NCBI RefSeq assembly: GCF_000381765.1
Contig: NZ_KB907080.1
Location: 62,001 to 126,000 of the forward strand
Source of the DNA: [Zimmermannella] faecalis ATCC 13722
GTDB taxonomy: Bacteria; Actinomycetota; Actinomycetes; Actinomycetales; Microbacteriaceae
Reading direction: 5' to 3'
Length of the DNA stretch: 64,000 nt
Shown here: positions 18,197 through 26,594 of the stretch, in pieces
How positions within the stretch are numbered: the first letter of the stretch is position 1
Layout of the letters: every line of letters starts with the position of its first letter
Translations under genes and position numbers: made by a program
Notes under the pieces: generated by a model
What the model was told of the DNA's origin: nothing
The model's input: the letters and a program-made list of their open reading frames with translations, nothing else
Databases searched by the model: none

Positions 18197-19756
18197 ATGA
18201 GTTACAACCCCGCACGCCCAGAAGGTCTTCCCTCGACCCGCCTCGACGCAATCGCCGAACACGTTTCCGCGACCCTCGCCGCAACCGCCGCCGCGAGCCC
18301 CGAGGCCGAGGTGAACGGGGTCTCGAGCTCGACGAACACCGTCACGGCGGGCACGCTCTTCGTCGCGATTCCGGGCGCCCGAACCCACGGGGCGAAGTTC
18401 GCCGAACGCGCCGCGGAAGCTGGCGCGACCGCGATCCTGACCGACCCGACCGGCGTCGAGCTCGCCGAGGCCGCGAACCTGCCGATTCTCGTGCATCCCG
18501 ACCCCCGCGGCGTGCTCGGCGAGGTCGCTTCGCTCGTCTACCGCACCGAGCGCAGCAACCCGGTGCTCGTCGGCGTCACCGGCACGAACGGCAAGACCAC
18601 GACGGCATACGTGACCGACGCACTCCTGCGCGCCCTCGGCGTGCGCAGCGGCCTCTCGGGCACGGTCGAGCGCCGCATCGGCGACGAGTCGATCACCACC
18701 CGCGACTCGGGCCGGCTCACGACGCCCGAGGCCGACGACCTGCACGCCCTCAGCGCCGCCTTCCGGCTCGCCGGGGTCGAGGCCGCCGTCATCGAGGTGT
18801 CGGCGCAGGCGATCACGCACCGCCGCATCGCCGGCCTCTTCTTCGACACCGCGATCTTCACGAACTTCGCGCAAGACCACCTCGACGACTACGGCACGAT
18901 GGAGCAGTACTTCGCCGCAAAGCTCGCGCTGTTCACTCCCGACCGGGTTGGCCGCGGGGTCACCCTCGTCGACGACGAGTGGGGGGCTCGCCTCGCCCGC
19001 GAGGCCGAGGTGCCCGTCACGACGCTGAGCACGGATGCGCGCACCGAGGCCGACTGGCACGTCACGACCCGCGAGGTCGACCTCGACCGCACCGAGTTCA
19101 CGCTCACGGCGCCCGACGGCCGCGATCTCACGAGCTGGGTGAACCAGCCCGGCGCGTTCGTCGCCGTCGACGTCGCCCTCGCCGTTGTCGCGCTCGTCGA
19201 CGCGGGCTTCGAGTTCGACCGGTTCCTCACGGCGCTCGACTCCGAGCGCGGCCTCGAGTTTGCGCTGCCCGGCCGCCTCGACCCCGTGAACCCGGGCGGC
19301 GACGGCCCGCGCGTCTACGTCGACTACGGGCACACGCCCGCGTCGTTCGCGGCCGTACTCACGACGCTGCGGCAGTTCACGAAGGGCCGTCTGTTCATGG
19401 TGTTTGGCGCCGACGGCGACCGCGACCAGACGAAGCGCCCCGACATGGCCCGCTCCGCCGCGATCGCCGACGTCGTCGTCGTCACCGACTACAACCCGCG
19501 CTTCGAAGACCCCGCGGCGATTCGCAAGACCCTCGTCGACACGCTCCACACCGAGTTCCCCGACCGCGAGGTCTACGAGATCGGCGACTCGGCGGAGGGG
19601 ATCCGCAAGGCGGTCTCGCTCGCGACGCCCGACGACATCATCTTCGTGGGCGGCCACGGCCACCGCCAGGACGTCGAGGTGCGCGGCGCCCTCGTGCCCT
19701 ACTCGGTGAAGGACGCCGTGCGCGACGCGCTGCGCGCCGAGGGCTGGTCGGCGTAA
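18197..19756 (+). CDS. MurE-type Mur ligase (UDP-MurNAc-tripeptide synthetase family)
   Basis: Cytoplasmic ATP-dependent ligase that adds the third stem-peptide residue, or a related acyl. The 519-residue protein has the three Mur domains: the ATP loop GVTGTNGKTTT near residue 133, the carbamylated Lys in 'YFAAKLALF' near 237, and a C-terminal domain with 'GADGDRDQTKRP'. The position that reads DNPR in diaminopimelate-adding MurE is DYNPR here, and the usual EVSSHA reads EVSAQA. It lies alone, far from any division/cell-wall cluster in this window, so it may be a paralogue of the main murE. ATG 18197 has GGAG 6 bases upstream. Confidence 0.85.
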   Translation: MSYNPARPEGLPSTRLDAIAEHVSATLAATAAASPEAEVNGVSSSTNTVTAGTLFVAIPGARTHGAKFAERAAEAGATAILTDPTGVELAEAANLPILVHPDPRGVLGEVASLVYRTERSNPVLVGVTGTNGKTTTAYVTDALLRALGVRSGLSGTVERRIGDESITTRDSGRLTTPEADDLHALSAAFRLAGVEAAVIEVSAQAITHRRIAGLFFDTAIFTNFAQDHLDDYGTMEQYFAAKLALFTPDRVGRGVTLVDDEWGARLAREAEVPVTTLSTDARTEADWHVTTREVDLDRTEFTLTAPDGRDLTSWVNQPGAFVAVDVALAVVALVDAGFEFDRFLTALDSERGLEFALPGRLDPVNPGGDGPRVYVDYGHTPASFAAVLTTLRQFTKGRLFMVFGADGDRDQTKRPDMARSAAIADVVVVTDYNPRFEDPAAIRKTLVDTLHTEFPDREVYEIGDSAEGIRKAVSLATPDDIIFVGGHGHRQDVEVRGALVPYSVKDAVRDALRAEGWSA

Positions 19757-19788
19757 TGCCCGGGCGCGCGCGGCAGTAGGCTCGCAGC

Positions 19789-21012
19789 GTGCGTCACTAT
19801 TTCGAGGTGCTCCGGACCCGCGGAGTCGCCCGCCTGCTGTTCTCGCAGCTCGCGGCGCGATTCCCCACCGGCATGCTCGCGATCGGGCTGCTGATTCACG
19901 TCGAACAGCGACTCGGCAACTACACGTCGGCCGGTGCCGTGCTCGCGGCATTCGGCATCGCGCAGGGCATCGCGAGCCCGCTCGGCGGTCGGCTCATGAG
20001 CCGGTTCGGCATGCGCGGCGTGCTCGTGCCCACGATGCTCGTGTGTGCGACGGCGCTCGCCGTGATCGCGCTTGTGCCGATGGCGACGTGGCTCACGGCC
20101 GTCGTCGCGTTCGTGGCGGGCCTCACGGTGCCGCCCGTCTCCCCCGCCGTGCGCACCGTGTATCCCACCCTCGCGCGCGGCCCGAAGCTCGTCACGCTCT
20201 TCTCGTTCGACGCGACACTGCAAGAGATTGTCTGGATCATCGGCCCGCTCGCGACGATCGGCATCGGGGCGATCTGGGACCCGAGCATCACGGTGCTCGT
20301 GGCCGCGGTCGTGCTGCTTGCGGGCAGCGTCTGGTTCGCCTCGGCCCCCGAGATCGGCCTCGTGAAGATTCCGGCCTCGCCGCGACGCATGGGCGCCGTG
20401 CTGCGGAACCCCGTCGTCGTCATCATGGCGATCGTGCTCATGCTCGCGCTCGGCATCTGGGGCGCGATCGACGCCTCGATCGTCGCGCACTACGGCCACG
20501 ATTCCCCCATCACCGGCGCCGTGCTCGTGGTCTCGGCCGTCGGCTCGTTCGCGGGCGGACTCCTCACCGGCAACCTCCCAATGCGACGCTCATCGCTCAC
20601 GGCACGGGTACTGCTCGCGGTCGTCGGCGTCTGGTTCGCGCTCCTCGTCGCAGCGAACCCGTGGCTGCTCTCGATTGCGCTGTTCATCGCTGGCGCCTCG
20701 TGCGCGCCGGTCATCGCGGTCGCGAACGCGAGCGTGAGCGCCCGCGTGCGCTTCAGCGACACCGCCGAGGCGTTCGGCTGGCTCGCGACCGCACTTATGC
20801 TCGGCTCGTCGCTCGCGAGCGCGCTCGCCGGCATCGTCATCGACCAGGTGGGCGCGATGGGCGGCATGTATGTTGCCGCCGGCTTCATCACGGCGGCCCT
20901 GATGTTCACGCTCGCGACGTTCCGCTGGCATCCCGACCTGCGCGGCGCCGACCTCGAACCGCAGGCCGACACCGGCGCGATGCCGATCATCGACCTCCGC
21001 CAGGAGATCTAG
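19789..21012 (+). CDS. MFS transporter
   Basis: A 407-residue inner-membrane protein with about twelve hydrophobic segments, 11-12 of them clear. The loop between segments 2 and 3 has a degenerate MFS motif A (GGRLMSRFGMRGVL near residues 62-75). There is no recognisable substrate signature; the family exports drugs and small metabolites. The start is GTG 19789 (MRHYFEVLRT), 32 bases after the Mur ligase stop, so the two may be co-transcribed. Confidence 0.85.
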   Translation: MRHYFEVLRTRGVARLLFSQLAARFPTGMLAIGLLIHVEQRLGNYTSAGAVLAAFGIAQGIASPLGGRLMSRFGMRGVLVPTMLVCATALAVIALVPMATWLTAVVAFVAGLTVPPVSPAVRTVYPTLARGPKLVTLFSFDATLQEIVWIIGPLATIGIGAIWDPSITVLVAAVVLLAGSVWFASAPEIGLVKIPASPRRMGAVLRNPVVVIMAIVLMLALGIWGAIDASIVAHYGHDSPITGAVLVVSAVGSFAGGLLTGNLPMRRSSLTARVLLAVVGVWFALLVAANPWLLSIALFIAGASCAPVIAVANASVSARVRFSDTAEAFGWLATALMLGSSLASALAGIVIDQVGAMGGMYVAAGFITAALMFTLATFRWHPDLRGADLEPQADTGAMPIIDLRQEI

Positions 21013-21080
21013 CCGTCGCGCCTGCGCGCTCGTCCGCGTGGCGGATGCACGCCCCGCCGGGCGGGGTTAGGGTCGATGCC

Positions 21081-21908
21081 GTGACTGAACTTTCGCCCTC
21101 CCTCGAACTCCGTGGCGGCAGCCGGATTCCGCAGCTCGGCCTCGGCGTGTACAAGATCAGCAACGACGAGGCGCCCGACGCCGTCGCCTCCGCCCTCGAG
21201 ATCGGCTACCGACACTTCGACACCGCGACGCTCTACGGCAACGAGCAGGGTGTCGGCGAGGGCATCCGCCGCAGCGGCATCGACCGCGGCGACGTGTTCG
21301 TGACGACGAAGGTGTGGCAAGACGCGCACGGGTACGACGAGACGCTGCGCTCGTTCGACGACTCGCTCGAGGCCCTCGGGTTCGACGAGGTCGACCTCTA
21401 CCTCATTCACTGGCCGGCGCCGCTCCAAGACCGGTACGTCGAGACGTGGCGCGCGCTCCTGCGACTGCGCGATGAGGGCCGCGCCCACTCGATCGGCGTC
21501 GCGAACTTCAAGCAGCACCACCTCGAGCGGCTCATCGACGAGACCGGCGAGGCGCCCGAGGCGAACCAGGTCGAGCTGCACCTGCGGTTTCAGCAGCCCG
21601 AGCTGCGCGAGTTCCACCGCGAGCACGGCATTCTCACGCAGGCGTGGTCGCCGCTCGGCCGGGGCAAAGACCTCGACCAGCCGGCCGTGCTTGAAGTCGC
21701 GGGCAAGCACGGCTGCACGCCCGCGCAGGCGATCATCGCGTGGCACCTCGCGATTGGCAACGTCGTGATTCCGAAGTCGGTACGCCCTGAGCGCCAGCGC
21801 GAGAACTTCGACGCAATTCACGTCGCGCTCGACGAGGCTGACCTCGCGGCGATCGCGGCGATCGACACGGGCGTCCGCGCTGGCAAAGACCCCGACGAGT
21901 TCGAATAA
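21081..21908 (+). CDS. Aldo/keto reductase (2,5-diketo-gluconate reductase type)
   Basis: NADPH-dependent reductase of 275 residues. The catalytic tetrad is visible: Asp and Tyr in 'FDTATLYGNE' (about residues 45-54), Lys in 'VTTKVW' and His in 'LYLIHWP'. The coenzyme-binding block is 'VIPKSVRPERQREN' near residue 230. The start is GTG 21081, a few bases after TTAGGGT; upstream reading continues only through the MFS gene in another frame. Physiological substrate unknown; such enzymes reduce keto-sugars and aldehydes. Confidence 0.93.
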   Translation: MTELSPSLELRGGSRIPQLGLGVYKISNDEAPDAVASALEIGYRHFDTATLYGNEQGVGEGIRRSGIDRGDVFVTTKVWQDAHGYDETLRSFDDSLEALGFDEVDLYLIHWPAPLQDRYVETWRALLRLRDEGRAHSIGVANFKQHHLERLIDETGEAPEANQVELHLRFQQPELREFHREHGILTQAWSPLGRGKDLDQPAVLEVAGKHGCTPAQAIIAWHLAIGNVVIPKSVRPERQRENFDAIHVALDEADLAAIAAIDTGVRAGKDPDEFE

Positions 21909-22053
21909 CGGCCGCTCACCGGCGGAAAGTTCCCGCGCGAAGGCAAGATCCCCCTCGGGTCGCGCACGGTCGCACCGTTGGTCGCGCCGGAGTCAGGTCA
22001 CAATTGCCCCGCAGTCTGACGACCGCACGGTCGCGCGAGGCGACACTGGGAGC

Positions 22054-23163
22054 ATGACTACGACACGACTGCCAGCACGCTTCATTGCCACACTGACGTG
22101 CGCGCTTGCGCTCATCGGTCTCGTGGCCGGATGCGCGGGCGGCTCGGGCGGCTCCGCCACCAGCGTTGATTACGAACCGCACGAGCAGTCGGGCGACTCG
22201 GGCGGCTCGGGCGCCGCACCCGACAGCGAGGCCGCGCCCGAGCATCAAGCCGAAGACGGCGGCGAGGTTTCCGAGCGCGCGATCATCACGACCACCGATG
22301 TCTACGTGACCGTTGACGACGTCGGCGGCGCGGTTGACGCGATGGAGCAGCTCGTCGACGAGTACGACGGCTACCTCGAGTCGCGCAACGAGTCGCTCAC
22401 GGGCGACCGCCCCGATGCGTGGATGCAGGCGCGGGTGCCGGCCGACACGCACGACGCGTTCGTCGCCGACCTCGACGGCTTTGGCGAGGTGACGAGCGTC
22501 GAGTCGTCGTCCGAAGACGTGACGCTGACAAAGGTCGATCTCGAGTCGCGCATCTCGGCGCTCGAGGCCTCGATCACGTCGCTCGAGTCGATGCTCGAGG
22601 CCGCGACGACGGTGTCGGAGATGCTCGAGATCGAGCAGGAACTCTCGTCGCGCCAGGGCGAGCTGCAGAGCCTCGAGAGCCAGCTCGAGGTGCTCGAAGA
22701 GGACGTCGCAATGTCGACCGTCACGGTGAACTTCAGCACTGAGTACGTCGCGCCCGACGACGAGCCCAAGGGCTTCTTCGCGGGCCTCGCGGAGGGCTGG
22801 AACAACCTCATTGAGTCGCTCGGGCGCTTCGTGCAGGGGCTCGGCTACGCGATCCCGGGCCTCGTGCTCCTCGCGGTCATCCTCGTCGCCGCCTGGTTCC
22901 TCGGCCTGCGAAAGCTGTGGCGACGCATCCGCCGCCCTGGCAACCGCGACAACGGCCCCGCCGGCTGGACCCCGCAGCCGGGCCCGGGCAACGACGGCCC
23001 GCACCAGGCCGGACCCCACCAGGCCGGCCCGCACCAGGCAGCCCCGCGGCCAGCGACCGAGCGACCGCACGAAGCGGAACCGGGCGCCGAGGCCCGCGAC
23101 GAGGCCCCGAGCCCGCAGCAGCGCCTCGCCGACGGTCTCCCGCCGCTGCCGCCCACGCAGTAG
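22054..23163 (+). CDS. DUF4349 lipoprotein with coiled coil and C-terminal membrane anchor
   Basis: A 369-residue envelope protein. The signal peptide ends in lipobox LVAGC (Cys27), followed by a Gly/Ser/Glu-rich linker. The DUF4349 domain spans about residues 70-230, including a coiled coil around 155-215 (repeated 'LESRISALEASITSLES'-like heptads). One transmembrane segment lies near 268-290, then a basic patch and a proline-rich tail with three 15-bp repeats encoding GPHQA. So it is anchored at both ends: lipid outside and helix through the membrane, with the tail inside. Function unknown; homologues are conserved in Gram-positive envelopes. Confidence 0.85.
   Translation: MTTTRLPARFIATLTCALALIGLVAGCAGGSGGSATSVDYEPHEQSGDSGGSGAAPDSEAAPEHQAEDGGEVSERAIITTTDVYVTVDDVGGAVDAMEQLVDEYDGYLESRNESLTGDRPDAWMQARVPADTHDAFVADLDGFGEVTSVESSSEDVTLTKVDLESRISALEASITSLESMLEAATTVSEMLEIEQELSSRQGELQSLESQLEVLEEDVAMSTVTVNFSTEYVAPDDEPKGFFAGLAEGWNNLIESLGRFVQGLGYAIPGLVLLAVILVAAWFLGLRKLWRRIRRPGNRDNGPAGWTPQPGPGNDGPHQAGPHQAGPHQAAPRPATERPHEAEPGAEARDEAPSPQQRLADGLPPLPPTQ
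22996..23040 (+). repeat. Three in-frame 15-bp tandem repeats (GPHQA)
   Basis: Units at 22996-23010, 23011-23025 and 23026-23040, based on GGCCCGCACCAGGCC. They encode GPHQA repeats in the tail of the DUF4349 protein. Confidence 0.85.
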
Positions 23164-23203
23164 CCGGTGTCAAGCAAGAAGCTCACGAGCACCCGATCGA
23201 TGC

Positions 23204-23251
23204 GGTTTTCTCGGAGCGCGACGGTTCTCACCGCAGCGCTCCGAGAAAACC
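23204..23251. repeat. 16-bp inverted repeat with 16-base loop
   Basis: Arms GGTTTTCTCGGAGCGC (23204-23219) and GCGCTCCGAGAAAACC (23236-23251) match perfectly. It lies 41 bases after the DUF4349 stop in a 200-bp gap before the PRC-barrel gene. It could be a terminator without a U-run, or another repetitive palindrome. Nothing else recognisable is in the gap. Confidence 0.75.
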
Positions 23252-23363
23252 ACAGCACTTCGAGCGCTGCGGCACGGAGCGCGCGGGCAGGGAACTGTGT
23301 GCGTGATTGGATAGGCTGCACGGTGCGCAATCGCGTGCAATGTCCAAGCGCAGAGGAAAAGCA

Positions 23364-24263
23364 ATGGCTGATTCGAACGAGATTCAGGACGACAACGTCG
23401 CCGACGCAGCCGGCGACGCGCAGTCGACCCCGAACGACGCAGACCTGACGCCCGACAGCGACGCGACCGGCGACGTCGACGCGGCTGAGGCCGTAGCCGA
23501 GGGCGATTCGGTCGCTCCCGCCGAGGTCGAGCAGAACGCACCGACCGAGGAGGAGCTCGCCGCCCGCGAGGCCGAAGCCGCGCTGCTGTTGATTTTCCAG
23601 TCGACCGTCTTCGACAAGAACGGCAGCAAGATTGGCCGCGTCGGCCAGGTCTACCTCGACGACCAGACGCAGGAACCGAACTGGGTGACGGTGAAGACCG
23701 GCCTGTTCGGCACGAAGGAGTACTTCGTTCCCCTCGACGAGGCCGACGCCGTCGAGAAGCGCATCACCGTGCCGTACGACAAAGACACCGTGCTCGGCGC
23801 CCCGTTCACCGAGATCGACCAGAATCTCTCCCCCGAAGAAGAGGACGAGCTCTACAACTACTACGAGGTGCCGGGCCGCACGACGCAGGACTCGAGCCTC
23901 GTCGAAGACGAGGTCGACGAGCCGAAGCGCAAGTCGGAGCCCGAGACGATCGCGCCCCTCGGCACGCCGTCGAGCGGCGACTCGCTCACCGACGGCGACA
24001 CCACGAACGACGACGCGAGCCAGAGCGAGTCGGCGAGCGCCTTCGATGCGATCGTCGCCGACGCTCCCGCAGAAGCCGACGTCGAGGCACCCGAGACGAC
24101 CGACGGGGCCTCCCCATTCGAGTCGCTCCAGCAGGACGCGGCCGCCGAGGTGCCCGAGCACGGCGACTCGGATGCCCTCAGCTTCGACGCCTTCGTCGAC
24201 GACGCCAATGACGGCGCCTCGGACGACGGCGCCTCGCCCTTCGAGCGCCCCACCGACAAGTAA
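23364..24263 (+). CDS. PRC-barrel domain protein with acidic disordered flanks
   Basis: A 299-residue acidic protein. A PRC-barrel-like domain spans about residues 78-155 ('STVFDKNGSKIGRVGQVYLDD' region followed by 'VTVKTGLFGTKEYFVPL'). The N-terminal 70 residues and the C-terminal 140 residues are rich in Asp, Glu, Ala and Ser and probably disordered. The tail has repeats of DGASPFE. Such proteins are common in actinobacteria and thought to be stress-related scaffolds; role unproven. ATG 23364 follows AGAGGAAAAG. A hairpin terminator follows the stop. Confidence 0.82.
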   Translation: MADSNEIQDDNVADAAGDAQSTPNDADLTPDSDATGDVDAAEAVAEGDSVAPAEVEQNAPTEEELAAREAEAALLLIFQSTVFDKNGSKIGRVGQVYLDDQTQEPNWVTVKTGLFGTKEYFVPLDEADAVEKRITVPYDKDTVLGAPFTEIDQNLSPEEEDELYNYYEVPGRTTQDSSLVEDEVDEPKRKSEPETIAPLGTPSSGDSLTDGDTTNDDASQSESASAFDAIVADAPAEADVEAPETTDGASPFESLQQDAAAEVPEHGDSDALSFDAFVDDANDGASDDGASPFERPTDK

Positions 24264-24274
24264 CCCCGCGCATC

Positions 24275-24335
24275 CGGCGCCGGGTGGAGCCAACCCGCGG
24301 CAGCGCGCCGCTCGGAATAGCCCCACCCGGCGCCG
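24275..24335 (+). terminator. Hairpin after PRC-barrel gene
   Basis: Perfect 13-bp arms CGGCGCCGGGTGG (24275-24287) and CCACCCGGCGCCG (24323-24335) with a 35-base loop that can pair internally. It lies 11 bases after the stop. Confidence 0.6.
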
Positions 24336-24392
24336 TGTTGCATCCGACATCAACTTTGATCCCGCCGCATCCGCGGCGTTAGGAGGAACCAC

Positions 24393-24803
24393 ATGGCAAC
24401 CACCGAACTCACCGAGCAGACATTTCTCGAAACCGTCACCGGCGAGGGAATCCACCTCGTTGATTTCTGGGCCGAGTGGTGCGGCCCCTGCAAGCAGTTC
24501 GGCCCGATCTACGAGCAGGTGAGCGAGTCGCACCCCGACATCACCTTCGGCAAGGTCGACACCGAGGCGAACCAGGCCCTCGCGGGGCAGCTCGGCATCC
24601 GCTCGATTCCGACGCTCATGGCGTTCCGCGACGGCGTGCTCATGTTCAACCAGGCGGGTGCGATGCCCGCGGCGGGCGTCGAGCAGGTCATTGAGGCCGT
24701 CGCCGCCGCCGACATGGACGAGGTACGCGCCGAGATCGAGCAGCAGAAGGCCGCCGCCGAGGCGGGCACCGAAGGCCCGCGCGCCGACGGCGCCCAGGTC
24801 TAG
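24393..24803 (+). CDS. trxA: Thioredoxin
   Basis: Small disulfide reductase in the cytoplasm. The active site WCGPC is at about residues 29-33, and the cis-proline is in 'IRSIPTLMAF' near 70-79. The 136 residues are longer than E. coli TrxA (109) because of a C-terminal Glu/Ala/Lys-rich extension of about 25 residues that looks helical. RBS TAGGAGGAACC immediately precedes ATG 24393 and is the best Shine-Dalgarno in the window, suggesting high expression. Flanked by hairpins on both sides, so probably monocistronic. Confidence 0.95.
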   Translation: MATTELTEQTFLETVTGEGIHLVDFWAEWCGPCKQFGPIYEQVSESHPDITFGKVDTEANQALAGQLGIRSIPTLMAFRDGVLMFNQAGAMPAAGVEQVIEAVAAADMDEVRAEIEQQKAAAEAGTEGPRADGAQV

Positions 24804-24841
24804 CAAGCAGCCCGCGTAGCGAGCAGCTCCGCACGATTCTC

Positions 24842-24877
24842 CGAACCGGCCGTCGCGACATCGCGGCGGCCGGTTCG
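24842..24877 (+). terminator. Terminator after trxA
   Basis: 11-bp stem CGAACCGGCCG / CGGCCGGTTCG, with an internal CGCGA/TCGCG extension inside the 14-base loop. No U-run. Confidence 0.75.
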
Positions 24878-25071
24878 CTGTGCGTACGGGGCCGCAGGGT
24901 GGATACGCGCCCGCCGCCCGCCTGCGGGTCGCGGCTAGACTGGGCATGGCGAGTCCTCCCCGTGCAGCCGATCTCGCCGACCGCGCGCCGATCCCCTCGG
25001 CGTCACCCGGCCGGGCGTCTCCAGCATCCGCCCGACTGGCCGCTTGCCCCCCGATTCGAAGGAGCACCCTC

Positions 25072-25452
25072 ATGCCCAAGATCTCTATTGGCCTCGGCGT
25101 CATTCTCATCATTCTCGGCGTCGTGTCGTGGCTCGTGACGGGCATGACGAGCTGGACGGCCCTGATTCCCGCGATTCTCGGTCTCGTCATCGCGGTGTGC
25201 GGCTGGATCGGCATCAAGAAGCCGATGCTCGGCATTCACATCGCGCTGCTCGTGGCGGTACTCGGCCTCGTCGGTACGTTCATGAACGTCATGAAGCTCG
25301 GCGACGTGTTCGCCGGCACGGCCGAGCGCCCGGCCGCCGTCATCGTGAGCACCATCACCTTTATCCTGCTCATCGGGTACATCGGTGCGGGCGTGCGCTC
25401 GTTCATCAACGCTCGCCGCTGGAAGAACGACGAGGCCGCGAAGAACGCGTAG
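25072..25452 (+). CDS. Small four-helix membrane protein
   Basis: A 126-residue hydrophobic protein with four predicted transmembrane helices at about residues 4-24, 27-46, 52-73 and 88-110, and a short basic/acidic cytoplasmic tail (RRWKNDEAAKNA). ATG 25072 follows GAAGGAG; an upstream open frame is only low-complexity leader. No family recognised beyond conserved actinobacterial membrane proteins. It stands alone, followed convergently by the sigma/Asp23 group; 126 bases separate them with no clear hairpin. Confidence 0.75.
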   Translation: MPKISIGLGVILIILGVVSWLVTGMTSWTALIPAILGLVIAVCGWIGIKKPMLGIHIALLVAVLGLVGTFMNVMKLGDVFAGTAERPAAVIVSTITFILLIGYIGAGVRSFINARRWKNDEAAKNA

Positions 25453-25578
25453 TCTCACGGCCCTCGCCTGGCCCCAACGCGACACCGCCGCCGGCCGCCC
25501 TCCACGGGCGCTCGGCGGCGGTACTCCTTTCCGCGGTCGGTACGCGTCCGCGGTACTGCGCTCAGTGCTCGACTGCGT

Positions 25579-25968
25579 TCAGTGCTCGATGTAGACGGCG
25601 GTGAGCCGAATCTCGGGCTCGCGCAGGCCACGTGCCTCGAGGAGTGTCGCGATCACCTCGCGGGCGCGGCGCAGCGTCTCGGCGACGCTGAGGCCGGCAT
25701 CGAGCCCGAGCGAGGCCGTCACGCGAACGCCCGCGTCATTGGCCTCGACCGCGACGAGCGACGCCTCGTCGCGCAGGCCGAGCGCCTGCGCCCCCGCCTC
25801 GACGAGCTTTGAAAGCGCCGAGCCGCTGCGGAACACGATCGTCACGCCCGGCACCGCGCGCACGGCGGATTCGATCTCGGCCGCGAGTTCGCCCGCGTCG
25901 ATCGAACTCGGGTCAGTCGACACCGCTTGCGTCTCGTCGTATGCCTGCGACTGCTCCCCTGCCGTCAT
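25579..25968 (-). CDS. Small Asp23-locus protein
   Basis: A 129-residue soluble protein. After a ~25-residue polar N-terminus, the rest alternates helix and strand with 'IESAVRAVPGV', 'VTASLGLDAGLSVAETLRRAREVI' and a C-terminal 'IRLTAVYIEH'. This resembles the small alpha/beta fold of Asp23/Gls24 proteins, but I do not recognise a named family. The ATG overlaps the stop of the preceding Asp23 gene by 4 bases, so it is the third member of the sigma-Asp23 operon and probably works with it at the membrane. Confidence 0.75.
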   Translation of the reverse strand: MTAGEQSQAYDETQAVSTDPSSIDAGELAAEIESAVRAVPGVTIVFRSGSALSKLVEAGAQALGLRDEASLVAVEANDAGVRVTASLGLDAGLSVAETLRRAREVIATLLEARGLREPEIRLTAVYIEH

Positions 25969-26594
25969 GGCTGCTCCTCAGGTTCGGTTTCGGTCGCGCG
26001 CGGGCGAACGTCGTGCACGTCGATATTGATCTCGACAACATTCAGGTCGGTATGCCGTTCGAGGCGCTCGGCGATCTCGGCGCGCAAGCGCGTCGCGAGC
26101 GGCAGCACCGGCTCCCCGTAGGGAACGCTCAGGTCGATGCGGATGCGCACCGGCGCCTGCGACACCGTCACGTCGCCCTCGAGCCGACAGCGGCCGATAA
26201 GGGCCCCCGGCACGACGGACTCCGCGGCGCGGATCAGGGCGCGCACGGCGCCCTCGGTCACCCCGAGGTCAGCGTTCGCGTCGGGCGAGGCAACGGGAAT
26301 TCGTCGGCCCGCGTTCACGTCGAGGCGAATCCCCGTGAGGATCGACTGCACCCAGTCGTCATCCGCTTCCGGTTCGGCGGCCGTGTCGCTCGCGAGTAAG
26401 TCGGCTCCCGCCGTGCGAAGACGCACGAGCGCGTCGAGGGCGAGGCGACAGCCGGGTGACGCCTCAATCGTCGGATCGCTCGGGGTTCGGCCGCGGTCGA
26501 GGTAGTCCTCGATCTCGTCGATCGTGTGCCCGTCGAGGTCGTCGGGCTCGAGTGAGAGGGCTGATTGTTCGGTGGTGTGGGAGGTCGGTGTCAT
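25965..26594 (-). CDS. Asp23/Gls24-family envelope stress protein coupled to a sigma factor
   Basis: A 209-residue protein. The C-terminal half (about residues 85-195) is an Asp23/Gls24 domain with 'TEGAVRALIRAAESVVPG' and 'LNVVEINIDVHDVRP'. The N-terminal ~60 residues are a separate acidic helical segment with 'HTIDEIEDYLDRGRTP' and 'SPGCRLALDALVRLR'. ATG 26594 overlaps the sigma-factor stop (ATGA) and is preceded by GGAGGAG; a GTG at 26600 would add two residues. Strict coupling to the sigma gene raises the possibility that it modulates the sigma factor. Family members sit on the inner face of the membrane through AmaP. Confidence 0.85.
   Translation of the reverse strand: MTPTSHTTEQSALSLEPDDLDGHTIDEIEDYLDRGRTPSDPTIEASPGCRLALDALVRLRTAGADLLASDTAAEPEADDDWVQSILTGIRLDVNAGRRIPVASPDANADLGVTEGAVRALIRAAESVVPGALIGRCRLEGDVTVSQAPVRIRIDLSVPYGEPVLPLATRLRAEIAERLERHTDLNVVEINIDVHDVRPRATETEPEEQP

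Noticed and set aside
22845-25235. 796-residue open frame on the minus strand
   Set aside because: It runs antisense through the DUF4349, PRC-barrel and trxA genes and their terminators; composition is typical of a shadow frame.
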